From Crambe crambe (taxonomy: Eukaryota; Porifera; Demospongiae; Poecilosclerida; Crambeidae): DNA of 64,000 nucleotides. A program made the translations under genes and the position numbers. The notes under the pieces are model-generated. The model searched no databases, was not told the origin of the DNA, and saw only the letters and a program-made list of their open reading frames with translations. Below, piece by piece: positions 12,095 to 25,907 of the stretch (the stretch's first letter is position 1; each line of letters starts with the position of its first letter). The stretch lies in contig OZ004594.1 of NCBI GenBank assembly GCA_963924555.1, forward strand, positions 62,001-126,000, read 5' to 3'.

Positions 12095-14148
12095 CTAACT
12101 GCTGATGGAGCCCTTTCTGAGCATACTGGCTTGTCCATGGTGAGTGACAGTGATTGATGCTGGTCTCTGCTGCCATGGCTCCCCATCAACTTGTAGTGGG
12201 ACACTTTCAAGCAGTACAATCTACAGTCGGTTGCACATCACCATAAAATAAAGCCTATACTCCTGCCAACAACCCTCCCCTCCCTTCACAGGAGTATGTA
12301 CCTTGACCTCTCGTGCTTGGCCCAGTCGTATTGGATTAGCCATGTGGACCTGAATTCGCCCCACATGTAAGAAAGAGTACAACCCCACCACCTCCAGCAC
12401 CTTGTCAGACATGCTAGCTGGTCCAAAGTTATCCTGAGGGTCAGATTCACTCCACATGGTGCAACCTGCAGACCAGCTGTTAATATTCAGCAAAACAACA
12501 CCCTCCAACTCAGGAAGTTTCAATTCAACTCCATCTAAAAATATCTGCCGAAAAAAGATAATTCATAGAAGACATGCATACAGTAGGTAAGAATTGTTAT
12601 CTGACCTGTATTTTTTTCTGCAAGTCTTTACAAGACTGTTCTAATACATCTCTAGCCCCATAGCCCAGATACCACACCTACAATATTCATCAGTAACCTT
12701 CAGTAAAGGAACATGCTCATACATAAGCCAGACTGTCTGAAATCACTCACCTTGTTGATGATTCTACTTGTGAATAGTCGAGGTCTGCTCTCTCTCTGTC
12801 GATGGAAGTTGAGTGCAACACCAGCATCACACCCTACCCCCATATAATTATTCATGGTCACTTCCTTGGCCCCTCGTCTGAGACCTAGGTAGCGTCTGTG
12901 TTCCACTCTCACCCTCCACCTATCTAGCAGAGATAACTGTGAATGCTCCACCTCCTTCAGAATTTCCTCAATGTCATCGTTTTCATAACCGCATCCCCAA
13001 CCCAAGACCCGCGCCAAGTCATTGCCTGTGCCAAGTGGTAAGATGGCCACATGTGGGGTTCTCTATGAAATACACATACAATTCATGTTCATAGATACGG
13101 ATAATCATTGTTTTTTTGTTAATACACCATGTCGAAGTAAACTTTCTACTACTCGGAAACCAATTATACCATAGAAATAGGCTGAAAGGGACTTGTAAAC
13201 AGTTTTACTTACTGGCAGTTTGGCCTTGTCTATTGCACTTAGAATCCAGCCTACTGTTCCATCTCCACCACAGGCTAATATTCGACATGTGTGATTTGGC
13301 AGAAACCGACAAATCTCCAGGCCACACTCTGGAGAGAGTTCAGATATATCCACCACCTGTATTGGGTTGAGGAGCCTGCGGAATGAACTAAGAATGGCCT
13401 CCCCGTCTTTTCCTCCACTCTTGGGATTGGCCATGACTATCAGAGGTCGCCACTGCTCCACACATTTTGGAGGACGGATGGCCTTCACTGCTAACCTGGG
13501 AGGGAGTGCAGTATGAATAAGAATAAGCACAGAGATAGTCACACATGTAGCCTACCTGCGTCTACCTCTCCAGCCCTCCAGACTGAGTGTGACACTACTT
13601 GGGGGAATGATAGAGCTGTGATAAGGTCCAAGTGAACACGCATTGGACTCAACATCTATGCCATCCACACACTCCTCGTGTGCAGTCTGCTGACACCAAA
13701 CACACCGAAAATCAGCCAGTTTAGGAAGATTCCCACATGGTGCCAAGCACTTGAAACACGAACTATATAGAGGCAGATTCCCCTTCACCCAAAAATGTTC
13801 CGTTTTTCCAGCAGGGGAGGAGGAAGTGGCAAGGGGCTTGCAGCTCTTGTTGGAACTGGCCATTTTGACACAGCAGTTCTCAGTGCAGGTGCACAATCCA
13901 CAGGAAACACAGTAACTCCCAGAGAAACACATTTGTGTGCAGGAGTTGCAGTAGGTAGGTTTGTCTAGAAACTGGGTAGCCTGCCAGCAGTGTATCCTTA
14001 GGGGGTCTCTTAAGGGGAGCAGATGTCTGCGTCTACGTCGATAGAGCTGACGAAGTACCAGCCACCCACAAAATACAGTTAGGACAGCAAGGAGAGCCAA
14101 GTAGGGGGGTTCAAGCAGCCAACGTCTTCCTGTGACCACGCCCTCCAT
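12095..14148 (-). CDS. DGKE: diacylglycerol kinase, epsilon type
   Basis: The start at 14148 gives a short N-terminus and one hydrophobic segment (residues about 15-37, YLALLAVLTVFCGWLVL) followed by a basic RRRRR stretch. This single-anchor layout is the hallmark of DGK-epsilon. Two cysteine-rich C1 domains follow, from HCWQATQFLDKPTYCNSC and from HFWVKGNLPLYSSCFKC. The catalytic domain has ANPKSGGKDGE, ACGGDGTVGW (ATP-binding GGDG) and ILPLGTGNDLARVLGWG. The accessory domain has MNNYMGVGCDAGVAL and VVLLNINSWSAG. The last exon reads VPLQVDGEPWQQRPA and ends SISS with TAG at 12095-12097. It phosphorylates diacylglycerol to phosphatidic acid at ER/plasma membranes. It is divergent from SNX8. 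Confidence 0.92.
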
Positions 14149-14377
14149 ACTGGTCCCTCGAAGATCACAACTAGAGCAATGATTGCATTATCAAATTCGC
14201 CACCAGCTATAAACCAAATATTGCATTCATAGTCTTACCATGCTTCGCGATCTTTTGGAGAAGATGTGCAACATTCCACTAGCACTAGGGAAATGGTCGG
14301 CAGTCGCGCGCGCTTATGCTGCTCACGGTCACGTGTACGTACTTTGTAGGTGTGGCTCTGGCTCCACAGAGAGCATA
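14149..14377. promoter_or_regulatory. divergent promoter region DGKE / SNX8 with E-box
   Basis: There are 229 bp between opposite start codons. The region contains a CpG-rich run (gtcgcgcgcgc) and a TCACGTGT E-box at 14329-14336, part of GGTCACGTGTAC, which resembles the CLEAR/USF-type CACGTG element. That it works is inference. Confidence 0.5.
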
Positions 14378-16746
14378 ATGGCAGGTCTTAGTGTTGGTAA
14401 GTAGTTGCTCAAGAATGCAAGCAAGAAATGGATTCTGTTGTCAATATTATCTTGCAGGGACTGTCCCCCCTTATTATAGAGAGGTATTTGATGTTCTGTC
14501 CCAAAGCAACAACTCAAAGGTGAGCAAGGAGGTGTGGTACAAATGCTTCAAGACCTCTCGCCTTCCCCTCTCCATCCTTACGCAGGTCAGTCCAGTGGCT
14601 AGTTTGTGGCCAGTTATCAACAGTGGTTTTGTACTGTAAAGTGTTTACTACACATTCAAGTGGGCCTGTTTCTGCTGGCCACAATTATTGTGTCCACCAA
14701 GTGTGATTGTATATGTGTTAGATTTGGGATGTGTGTGACCCTATCGAGAGTGGTAGTCTGAGTCGTGATAGCCTTTATAAGGCCATGGCACTCTGTGCCC
14801 TGGGACAGCAAGGCAAAGGAGTGGATGAAAAACTCCTATTGAAGTATGGAGACTCTGGTAAGTTCACACAGCTTAATGTTAGTAGACTACTTGACCAGTA
14901 GATATTCTTGCAGAGGTTTTAGTTTATTTGTACTGTAGAGCTTCCGACACCTGACCTTGCCAGTTTGTCAGAGATGAGAGACTTGTGCATGCAAGTGCTG
15001 CGGGCCACTCGACCTACTGAACTGGGCTACTCCTATGAGGAGCTCAAGAATATGGATGACATCTCTATCACTGTCATGCCTGAAAAAAAGGGAATGGTCT
15101 TCAAACATGTGGAATACCTGGTGGAAAGTCGAGTAAATCAACCCTTTACCCTCTCTTATCATCCCTCTTCCAACCGTCTTTCCCCATGCAGGTACTCAAG
15201 TCTTCAGTGCGTAGGAGATATAAAGATTTTGAAGGTTTTTATGAGGCCCTGCTTAGCAAGTTTCCCTACAGACTCATTCCAAGAATGCCACCCAAGAAGC
15301 TAACACGTACATATCATAATCACACCTCTCCCTCCCCTTACATCGTATCATCTAATGCAGCTTCCCCTGCCTTCATCGAGCAGCGTCGACGTGCCCTGAA
15401 GAGGTTTGTGACACTGGTGGTCCGTCATCCTACCCTGGCTAGGGATGAAATGGTCAAGTACTTCCTCAGTGCAAGTGGCAGTGTATGTTGGTCTCCTATC
15501 AAAGGGAAGAACCCTATTAATCAAAGCTTATTATCTTCCACAGGATGTGGGTTATCGCCTGAAAGAAAAATTCAAAGTGCATATAGATGAATTTCTCTTC
15601 AATCCCATTGGAAAGAATGCTGAAGTGAGCATAATATCTTTTTTTTGTAGCCCTCTCTGCATGCTGCACTGATTGCGAGTAGGATCATGTGACTGAAACT
15701 ACCAGGGTCAAGTATGAGAGAGTTACTGAGCAGATAACATTGATGCAGCAAATAGTGTCCAGCATGCTGCAAGTGGCACAGAACATGGAGAACAGATCCA
15801 TTACACTTAGTCATGACATGAAATCGCTAGCCTCTAATCTGAGGTAAGTGTAATAGTCCCATGCACCACATTCTTATGCACATATTGTGTCATTGCTTAC
15901 AGTACTTTAGCCACAGACAATATATTGATGAGTTCGTGGACGTCTGGGGCTGCTGAAACATGGACTTATATGCAGAGAGACTGTGAAACTCTTTCTGGGA
16001 GATTCGGAGAGATTTCAGACAGAGCCAAACAACAAGGAGTGAAGGAAACCTCAGGATTCACTGAAAGTGTCCACCTGTTCCTGGACCTGATTGTGTCCTA
16101 CCAAGACCTCTGCGATCGCAGGGAGAGGACAGTGCATAGAAAGCATCAAAAAGCACTGGCTAAGGTCCACACCATGGTCAACTATAAGGAACGTGTGGAG
16201 TCCACAGGTGGACATCTGGTAAGTCAATGTGATATGCCAACACGATACTCTTCAATGCTGTTCTTCATATTAAATTTTATGCAGTCAGAGAAGGATGACA
16301 ACCGTATCATCAAGGTAGGTATGCTTTTGCTTTGTACCAACTGCATCAATGATTATTTTATCACTCTAGAGAGATGATGAACTAATAGTTATTGAGAAGC
16401 GGAATTTTTTCTCCCTATTCTGCCTTGACTTGGAGGCTCAGCTGGTGCATGTCAATCTCTCACAACTGGTTGAAATATTCGAATGTTTAGTCATTGCACA
16501 GGTCAAAGGTCATGCTGATGTGAGTGTGGCAGGATACCACTACGTCTTGTCATTATATTTATGTTTTTCTAGTATTTGTCGTTATGGGAATCTGTGAAGA
16601 CTGTGGTGGATAACATGAGGACTCAGCAAGTAAAGAGTCCTGGTCCTTCCTCTCCCACCAGAAGCCTGAATCAATCTGGGGAACTCTCCCCTCCACGCCC
16701 AACTTCTGCCTCCTCCAGAGAACATGCAGCCTCCCCATTCGTCTGA
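14378..16746 (+). CDS. SNX8: sorting nexin 8 (EH-like, PX and BAR domains)
   Basis: The ATG at 14378 opens MAGLSVG, spliced to TVPPYYREVFDVLSQ. An EH-like N-terminal region runs through VWYKCFKTSRLPLSILTQIWDVCD and LYKAMALCALGQQGKG, as in SNX8/Mvp1. The PX domain has VRRRYKDFEGFYEALLSKFPYRLIPRMPPKK, with the RRY/F phosphoinositide motif and the PPK loop, and ends RFVTLVVRHPTLARDEMVKYFL. A C-terminal BAR-type helical region follows (ITLMQQIVSSMLQVAQNMENR, VHLFLDLIVSYQDLCDRRERTVHRKHQKAL). The tail is Ser/Pro-rich and ends in TGA at 16744-16746. It acts in endosome-to-Golgi sorting. The gene is convergent with the TEX47-like gene. Confidence 0.9.
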
Positions 16747-16887
16747 CACAATGACTGATTAGAGTTATCTACCCTTGTTATACATGCAACCATTCCATTC
16801 CATTACTGTGAATGTACATGTGATTCTCTTCATTTTTTATCAAAACATTTTTGTGTTTGAATTGATGTCTAGAGTGACAATGTGTTG

Positions 16888-18029
16888 CTAGTCATCATAT
16901 GGAAAGAGTCTGACAGGGAGGGGCCACACCAGTTCTATGTCCAAAAAAAACAACAACAAAAAACGCAATACTAAATGATTATGACCCAATAAGTTAGAGT
17001 GTGTAGACTGACCACTGTCAAGCACCACATGAGGAGGGGAGCTGTAGCGTTCTATGAACTCAGAAGGCAAGCTAAGGTCCGGACAGGTCACATAGTATTC
17101 AATCACATCTAACACATAAACATCATCACTGCATGGGCTGCTGTTATAAATGCCACAGCTGTATACCTTGTTGAAGAAGGAGATTAGGGACTTTAGTGAC
17201 TAAGTCATCCATGGTAGCTTTCAATTGGTGCTGGAGAAATGTAAACGAACAATGTGATTATGTGTCACAGAATAATAACTCACCTGATTGAGCTTGGAAA
17301 GATGAACACCTAGCTTATAAAGACATTCCAAACTATTTCCAACCTGTATTATGTGCATTCATATTGACTTTTTTTCTTTTTTTTTCCAACTGACCGTGAC
17401 TTCAATAGGTTCATTAGTTCTGTGTACTTCTCCTTTGGGGAGGGCAGGCACATTGAGGATACGCTGAGCCCATTGGGGGAAGAGACGGAGAGGGATATTA
17501 GGGGAGAAGCTTAGGATGTGAGACTCCACCAATATGCCACTGTCAGGTGTCAGATCATGGATCTAAACTGCTAGCTACCTCCGATGGACTCTTGACTTAC
17601 TTAGAGATGTTCATGGTGTGCAGGTTAGCGACTACCTCAGTGACTATGTCCCAAGACGCCTCCATTAAATGTACACAATGCTGAGGGTAGACCAAAAGTA
17701 TACCAGTGGGACCTTCACCAGGAAACTTGCTCTGACAAGTCTTAAACAGCTTTTCATAGTGCACTGTATTGAAGAGGCAACTAGCTACTGTTTTGTGGTA
17801 ATATCTTCTTTTTTTCTTACAGCCAACATCTCTTTTATCAGCAATAGATGGTGAGAGTCGGGATATAACAATTAAGCTGTGGACAAGTTGCTTCTGCAAG
17901 AAATAAATGTAGAGGGAAAGTTCAATTCCTTTTTCGGAATTAAGGTTCTCATTTTACCCTATTTTCAGTCCTCATGTGCTCTAGTAGTTCCTGGAGCAAT
18001 GAACTTCCGGATTCTTGGCTCCTGGACAT
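16888..18029 (-). CDS. TEX47-like protein with BLUF-like fold (tentative)
   Basis: A short N-terminus from the ATG at 18027-18029 (MSRSQESGSSLLQELLEHM) is spliced to KQLVHSLIVISRLSPSIADKRDVG. After a second splice it reads LHYEKLFKTCQSKF and GPTGILLVYPQHCVHLMEASWDIVTEVVANL. The pattern of a hydrophobic strand, then G-hLLhYP...hHhhEAS, then a helix is that of small BLUF-like proteins, and it resembles vertebrate TEX47 as I recall it. The C-terminal exons give VLDVIEYYVTCPDLSLPSEFIE and end WPLPVRLFPYDD with TAG at 16888-16890. Function is unknown. I see no flavin-binding signature I would vouch for. The exon chain is supported by frame-preserving GT-AG junctions. The family name is a moderate-confidence inference. 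Confidence 0.55.
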
Positions 18030-18131
18030 TGCCACCTCTCTAGTCTCACTGCGAGATCTTCTTTATATTGTTTATTAAATTACTATTCCCTATAGCAACC
18101 TACGGTATTCTAAATAATGCGCACCATAATC
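18030..18131. promoter_or_regulatory. divergent promoter region TEX47-like / STK19
   Basis: Just 102 bp between opposite start codons, AT-rich, including a TTATATTGTTTATTAAAT stretch. It is the shortest shared upstream region in the window. Confidence 0.5.
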
Positions 18132-19052
18132 ATGAAGAGAAGGCTTTCAGGTGCTGAGTCAATGAGTTCCGGACCTCTTAAATTCACTAAAACTGACCAA
18201 AGAGCTGAAAAAGAAGGTGAGGTAGATGAACCTTTCATGTAGCCAAGACTTAATGTGTTCTTTATAGCAGCCATCACTGACACCCAACAAGCATTACACT
18301 ACATCCAATCTCTATTTCCTTGTGAGGCTTTCCATACTGACCCCCCATTGCCAAAAGTAGTCCTCAAACACCAACTCTATTCACTCCTCTCTGACCGAAC
18401 AGCAGTGGACAGGGAAATAGTAAGCTAGTCATATATTGAGTATGGTCACAGACATTCTGTTCTCCAGGCATCTCTGAAGGAGAATGGCACTGTCCGTTTA
18501 TTTAAATTGGGTGTATCTGAGTGTGATTACGCAGTAGTGGAAGAGGATTCATACCAATCTTACTTGCAAGCATTTCTCCAGAAAGACCCACCACTCTCCC
18601 GTAAACTCATTCAAGGGATTCTTCCTCGGTGTACTGATGTCAGTGTCACTCGACAAAAATTAGTAATTGAGTTGGGAGTCAGAGAGGATCAACTAAGGTT
18701 AGCTTCATGAATTCAAGCCTCTACCTAAGACGTAACAGTGATTATAGCCTAACTTCAATATGGTTTGTTATATATTAGTGTGCTGGTGAGACATGGTGTA
18801 CTGCTAGTCAGAGATGTTGGTAAGACTAGCAGCAGTTGGTGGTTTGCAATTCCAGGAGTCAGTCCCTTCATAAAGAGCTTGACTAAAGGACGGAGCATGG
18901 TCCAGCAGGTGCTACGAAAATCCAAGTATAAGGAACTGTTACAGAGTGAACTGGAGTCCAGGAAGTTTAGTGTTAGCAAGCTGAATATGGAATACCACAT
19001 ACACGATCTGATAGGCAGTGATCTTGTGGAAAGGTACCTTAATTCAGCTTGA
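18132..19052 (+). CDS. STK19: STK19-like winged-helix protein
   Basis: The start at 18132 gives MKRRLSGAESMSSGP, and the next exon reads ALHYIQSLFPCEAFHTDPP. Conserved STK19 blocks follow: VLKHQLYSLLSDRTAVDREI, SLKENGTVRLFKLGV, LIQGILPRCTDVSVTRQKL, VRHGVLLVRDVG, SWWFAIPGVSPFIKSLTKGR, LRKSKYKELLQSELESRKF and MEYHIHDLIGSDLVERYL. The family was first called a serine/threonine kinase, but its members lack a canonical kinase domain and are regarded as DNA-binding winged-helix proteins, with a reported role in transcription-coupled repair. None of the kinase motifs (HRD, DFG) is present here either. It is divergent from the TEX47-like gene, with 102 bp between starts. Confidence 0.88.
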
Positions 19053-19234
19053 CCTTTGTACTTATATGGACCTTGTATTTATTCATACAGTGTAAGGACC
19101 ACATCTGGACCACTCTTAAGACTAGTAAAAGATAAAAGAACCCACAATAGATAGCTCTACCCTACCCTATCATGAAATCAAGTCACATGTCACAATTGAT
19201 TATAAGAGAGGTACAAAAAAAATTGATTTATTGC

Positions 19235-20716
19235 TCATAAATTGTCCCAGTCTGCTGCTAGTCCACATACATTTCTGCACTGTTCACAACACTTGGCAGT
19301 GCTCAACTGAGAAGAGGTCGATGGTTGAAACTGAAAAAAGTTCTTTGCAGAAGTATGACAGCGACAGACTGGTGAGAAAGGGGATGGAGTATAAAGGAGA
19401 CCTGGTGTAGGTGGAGAACTGGACCCTTGCTGCTTCTTGCTGCAGCTGGGTGTACGTGATTGAGAGAAATTGAAAGAGTGGACAGTGAAAGGTTGGCGAT
19501 TAGGTGGAACAGAACAGAGAGACATGGAGAGGTCGGAGACATAGCCAGAACTTGCAGTAGTGCGACCAGAACCTGGACTTGGAGTAGTAGGAGAGAAAGG
19601 GGGTACCACAGTACTACATGTGAATCCACAGGCCAAACTGGTACCAGCGGGTAGTGCTATGTTCTCCCATTCATCATCATTGGGAGAAATCTCCTCCCAC
19701 TCTTCATCAGAACTACAGGATGCTTCAGCAGGCATTGGCAGGTACAGTCTACGATACCAACGACTAGATGTGCTTTTCCCTCTGTCAAAGTAAGTACGCT
19801 TAGCTTGATCTTGCTCCAGCATTCTCTTGTATACATAGTTTGCAGCCTTCAAACCTTCCACCCACCTGCAGGACAGTCACACAAATATTCCAAAGAATGT
19901 ACATGTTAGTAAACACATGGCTAGTCAGTGTATGCCACTTGAGGTCTAGAGAAAACTTACAAATGACAGGAGAGAGCAGAAGAGGCTTTTAGGTGACAGG
20001 CATATTGTTCTCCTACACCATCCATTAGAAACAGAGAGAAACTGCGGAGAGGTTCATAGTTCCCTGGAAAACAAAAACAACATGAAACAAATGAAAGCGT
20101 CGGATAGTAATAAGCTGACCTGCTACATCTGCATGATGGTTAACATGTGAGAACCCTTTACGAACTTCCACCTGTATCAAATCTGCTGTCTCTTTCAGTT
20201 CTAAAGATCAGAAGTGGCCGATCACACACTACTGAATTTAGGTGAAGAATCTAATATCCTACCTTTCGATTTCCAATGCAGTATCAACTCAGCTGTTTCT
20301 TCACTGAGTGAGATGTTAACAGTAGCACCAGCACCTTTAGTGCTAATGCATTCAAAATCCTCCCCTAATAGAGGATGAACAACAGTGGTATAAACACCCT
20401 ATTGTGCCATGTTTCCCCTATTGTCATAGGAGATCAGAGCACAAAGCTCACCTGCATTAAGTCTTTCTGCAGCAGTAGCTCTGTAATAATAACATTTCGA
20501 ACAAATGCGCTGTCCAAAGAATTCTCCTTCCACACGGATCTTGCGCATGCACTGTCTGTGAAAGAAGTAGCCACAAAACATGCAATGCCTGCGGCTCTTC
20601 CATAGGCTGAATCCCGCCTCGCATTCCCCACACTCTCCTGCCAGCGGCGATTCCACAGGCAACAAGAAGGCACAAGGCGTACGGACCCAGCCTGCAGGTA
20701 TCAAATCCTTCGGCAT
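19235..20716 (-). CDS. FYVE zinc-finger protein, ZFYVE21-like, with long C-terminal extension
   Basis: The start at 20716 (MPKDLIPAGWVRTP) leads into a FYVE-type zinc finger: CGECEAGFSLWKSRRHCMFCGYFFHRQC...ICSKC. This has paired CxxC motifs and an RRHCxxCG core, although the classic WxxD and RR/KHHCR residues are only partly kept. A PH-like region follows over several small exons, ending in LKAANYVYKRMLEQDQ, which resembles the last helix of ZFYVE21 (WLVAMHKAAKLLYE). Where ZFYVE21 stops, this protein continues for about 190 residues that are acidic (SSDEEWEEISPNDDEWENI) and then Ser/Pro-rich with a Cys-rich end (CCEQCRNVC). The family localises to endosomes and focal adhesions. The ZFYVE21 relation is likely but not certain; the extension matches nothing I know. 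Confidence 0.65.
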
Positions 20717-20936
20717 TTTAACTGAATTTGGACTCCAATAACCAACCCTTTATGCGCTTTTTTGATCTCCTTTGAAGGCTAGCATTTTTCATGTGGTTTC
20801 ACGTCATTGACACGCTGCGCAGCTGGCTGCTGAGCTGTTAATATACAACAGATGTTACATTTATGAATAGAATTAACTAGGCTAAAAAAGGCTTTATGCC
20901 AATGCATAGAGTTGTAGTAGGGTGGCAGCATTTCTA

Positions 20937-23900
20937 TCAGATGATGGGAATGGCATCAGAGCCCCGATCTCTGAGCACCACTTGTTGATCCACACACAAG
21001 CTGTTGGTAAAGGGGATGCAAGTCAAGAAGGAGAAGCCCACCCATGTAGTCTGCACCACATACAGAAGCACAAAAAACAAGACATACAGCAGGAGGACTG
21101 CAGGCAGACCAGCACCAACCATCACCCACTTTGCTATCAGATACTTCCTGTCCTTAGACTCGTCCTCTCCAGCCAAACGCCACGCCTCCTTGTAGCGACC
21201 ATAGGGTACCAGAATACCACTGATCAGGAAACCAAAGACAAAGCCACCAATATGTGCAAACTGATCCACATAAGGAATCAGTCCAAGCACAAAGAAGAAC
21301 AAAACAACACCGCCAAGCTTGAGAAATTCAATCCATGGTTTCTTCAAAAGACGTCTCTCAAATATCAAAAACACAAAGAAATAAGCCACCACTCCCAGAA
21401 TACTCCCAGCTGGTCCAACCTGCACACACACCACACAGTATAATATTAGTCATAGCTAATTCTGACCTCTGACCTCAGGATTATAAGGAGTGAAATAAGC
21501 GCTGACAAGGTTGCCTCCAATGCCACTGAAAATGTAGATGATGGCAGTGCGAAGCCAGCCCAGTCTCTTCTCTACATGACGCAGAACAAAGAAGCTGAAG
21601 AGCAGCGACAGAAACAAGTGGATCAAACTATAATTGTGCAATGGAATGACATCAGTAAAGTGAACACTTTAGAGGGAAGAAAGCGTTTACCCAGCATGGA
21701 GGAAGAGAGCTATCCACAATCGATAGACTTGATCTGGTTTATTGAATTCCCGAAAGGGTAGCAGGCCACATATCTCATTCAGACAGTCCACCTGTATACT
21801 CGTATCATATGCTCATATACAGTAGAAAATGATAATGGTACCTGGGAACAGAGAAAGGCATCTTGGTGGAAACGACCCTGCAAGAAATCACACTGTTCCC
21901 TGGTACTGATTATGCAGTTGGCCTGGATGCCAAAGCAGCAAGGACGACTGGTGATCTCACAGGTCAAGTGAGGCTCAGATGCATTCTCATTGGAGTCTGC
22001 ACGACAGATTGGCCATGTCAAAACGTCAGTGGGAATCCATCCATTTCGGAAAAATGCAGGAGAAGGATCATCACAAGTTCTGCAAGGAGAATTGTAAAGT
22101 ACTTGTCAGAATGTAAGGATGAATTTACCCTGGAGAAGTTCCACAAACAGCCCTCGTTTCACTAGTTGCACTCTCATTGAAAAAGAAATCTGAAAACCTT
22201 CCCTAGATAAAAAACCAACCGTTGCATTAATTTATATAATGTACATACAAGAGAACAAACCTGACAATCTGACATTTGCCGTGCTTGGAAACAGCCTGAG
22301 CGATCTCTACGCACGCAACAACCAGACATCCTGCTCTCCATCTGACGGTCCCTCTCAATTCCCTGAAATAGCTGTCTATCCAACCGCATACAGGGGGCAA
22401 AAAGAGCTCCCAGCAATACCAGTGCTTGCTGTGGCGGTCCTCCCCACACGCTGCCTACCACCTGTTTCCTCTGAATAGCAAAAGAGAGATCTGTCTGCCG
22501 GACATTTTCTCTCTGATCTACCAAGTCCCAACTATATGGAGCAAAACCGTACACAGCCAGGGCTATAATCATGATTATAACATGCACTGTCATCAGCCAA
22601 TAAGTGAAGTACGGTCGCCTGGAGAGAAAGATTGGTCAATCAAGCTGTGATCTCTCAAATGCCTGACTGACTCACTTGTGGAGGAATTGACTGTCAAGAT
22701 CCCTCAGAACCCGGGGACTCAAGTTATTATATCTGAAGTTGAGGAGCTTGGTGAGAATACCCAGTCCACCAGACCCACTACGATATCCTCCACACAGAAT
22801 CTTATTCACTTTCTCCACACACAGCGTCTTTTTCACTCTCTCCTTTATTTCCTCAATTCTGCCTCTGCGCACATTCTCTTGTTTGGGAGGAATGGGTCTG
22901 TCCTCTGCTCCACCCTCAGATACAACTCTCCTAACGATTGTTGGTGGAGGACTAGATGGAATGAATCATAGTATCACATTCAAAGGGTTTGGATGGATTG
23001 ATTCACTCACCCAACTGATGCAGAATCAGTTTCTTCCACACCATAGTCAAAGTCAAAGAAGTGCTCCTCCTCTTCCTCCTGAGAATGAAGAGGGGGAATC
23101 ATTAAGGCAGTCAAATATTAATAGCTCTGCTTTCTAACCGGGATAGGAGGGAACTTGGCAATGGGTGAGGAAGGGACACTGTAATCAGTGAAGTCTCCCC
23201 TCTCCTCTTCTTCACCTTCGAAAATGAAACTTCCCATAGCAGCAGCCTTTGCTGGTGGTCCACTCCATTCCCCACCCTTCTTCTGCAACTACATTATCAT
23301 CAAAAGTGTGTGAGTTCAGAAAGTGCACAAGTTTCAAGGTTTCTATGTACATTCTTCCTAGTGTGCTTCTGCCACACAACATTCTTATCAGTTCACACTG
23401 CTGATAAGCTGAATAACCTCCGACATGGAAGGCTTTCCACTCTCCTATCTTATCCTGAAAGCTCCATCACCTCCATCACCACTTACACTCACTCAATCCT
23501 GACTCACCTTAGTCGATGCTCTAATGCTGTTAACAGCCAGTTTCCATAAGTCAGGTTTGAGCTCTGTGCGAATGGCCTGGTTCCTCCCAGTCGCTTTGTC
23601 GGTCTTGTAGCTCTGCACACTCATCTGTCGCAGGCTTGTGGGCTGAAGACTCTGTCGCACCAAGGAAGAGGGAGGGGCTGGTCCCACCCCATCAGTGGCC
23701 TCAAAGTAATCATAGCCAGACACATGACGTATGATGGAGGTATCCTTTGGGTGGTGGGAGGCTTGGAGGACAGGAGGTTGTGTGGAGCTGCTGTCTTGAC
23801 GGTTGCTCACAACAATCCCCTTGAGAGCATCCCAGTGGCGACTCTCATCTCGTGTTGGTTTCAACCCCACTGCTATCATAGCTCCACTGGATACACATAC

Positions 23901-24087
23901 ACAACATAGTACAATCATCAGCTGGCTGGCTGGCTTACCTTTTGAGAGATTCTTTGACAGTTTTCCATCTTGACTGCTCGAAGGAGGCAAGACTCTTAGA
24001 TTTGTAGCTGCCAGCCACTGAGGAGGGGAATCTTTGAAATTCACCAGCACTACCACCCTCAGCCTCTGTTTTACTACTCGTTGCCAT
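20937..24087 (-). CDS. RHBDF: inactive rhomboid protein (iRhom)
   Basis: The start is at 24087 ([12 protein letters not shown]). A long cytosolic N-terminal region with basic motifs ([31 protein letters not shown]) is followed by TM1 ([18 protein letters not shown]). A luminal cysteine-rich iRhom homology domain follows: [67 protein letters not shown]. The rhomboid-like membrane core has [31 protein letters not shown] and [14 protein letters not shown]. The GPAGS sequence replaces the catalytic GxSG of active rhomboids, which is diagnostic of iRhoms. The C-terminus has [16 protein letters not shown] and ends in TGA at 20937-20939. iRhoms are ER/Golgi pseudoproteases that traffic ADAM17 and regulate EGF-type ligands. 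It is divergent from GALK1. Confidence 0.93.
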
Positions 24088-25708
<1,621 letters not shown>

Positions 25709-25907
25709 AGAACATTAATTTTGTATTGGCATAAACTTTATTGCTTAATATTGTTTGTTTGGTGTTAATTATTGAAGATTTGTAAGGGGGAGCCCCTCTC
25801 ATGATTTGCATGCTAACGCCACCTACCTACTTCACAAAGTAAACGAGCACTAGCAGGCCGTGGGGTGTCCTCTGATCGGAGAGAGAAGTCCAGTCTAGAT
25901 TACTACC

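Noticed and set aside
12000-12220. Separate small gene at the DGKE 3' end (MYCLKVSHYKLMG...)
   Set aside because: It is another frame of the last DGKE exon, which reads VPLQVDGEPWQQ in the correct frame.
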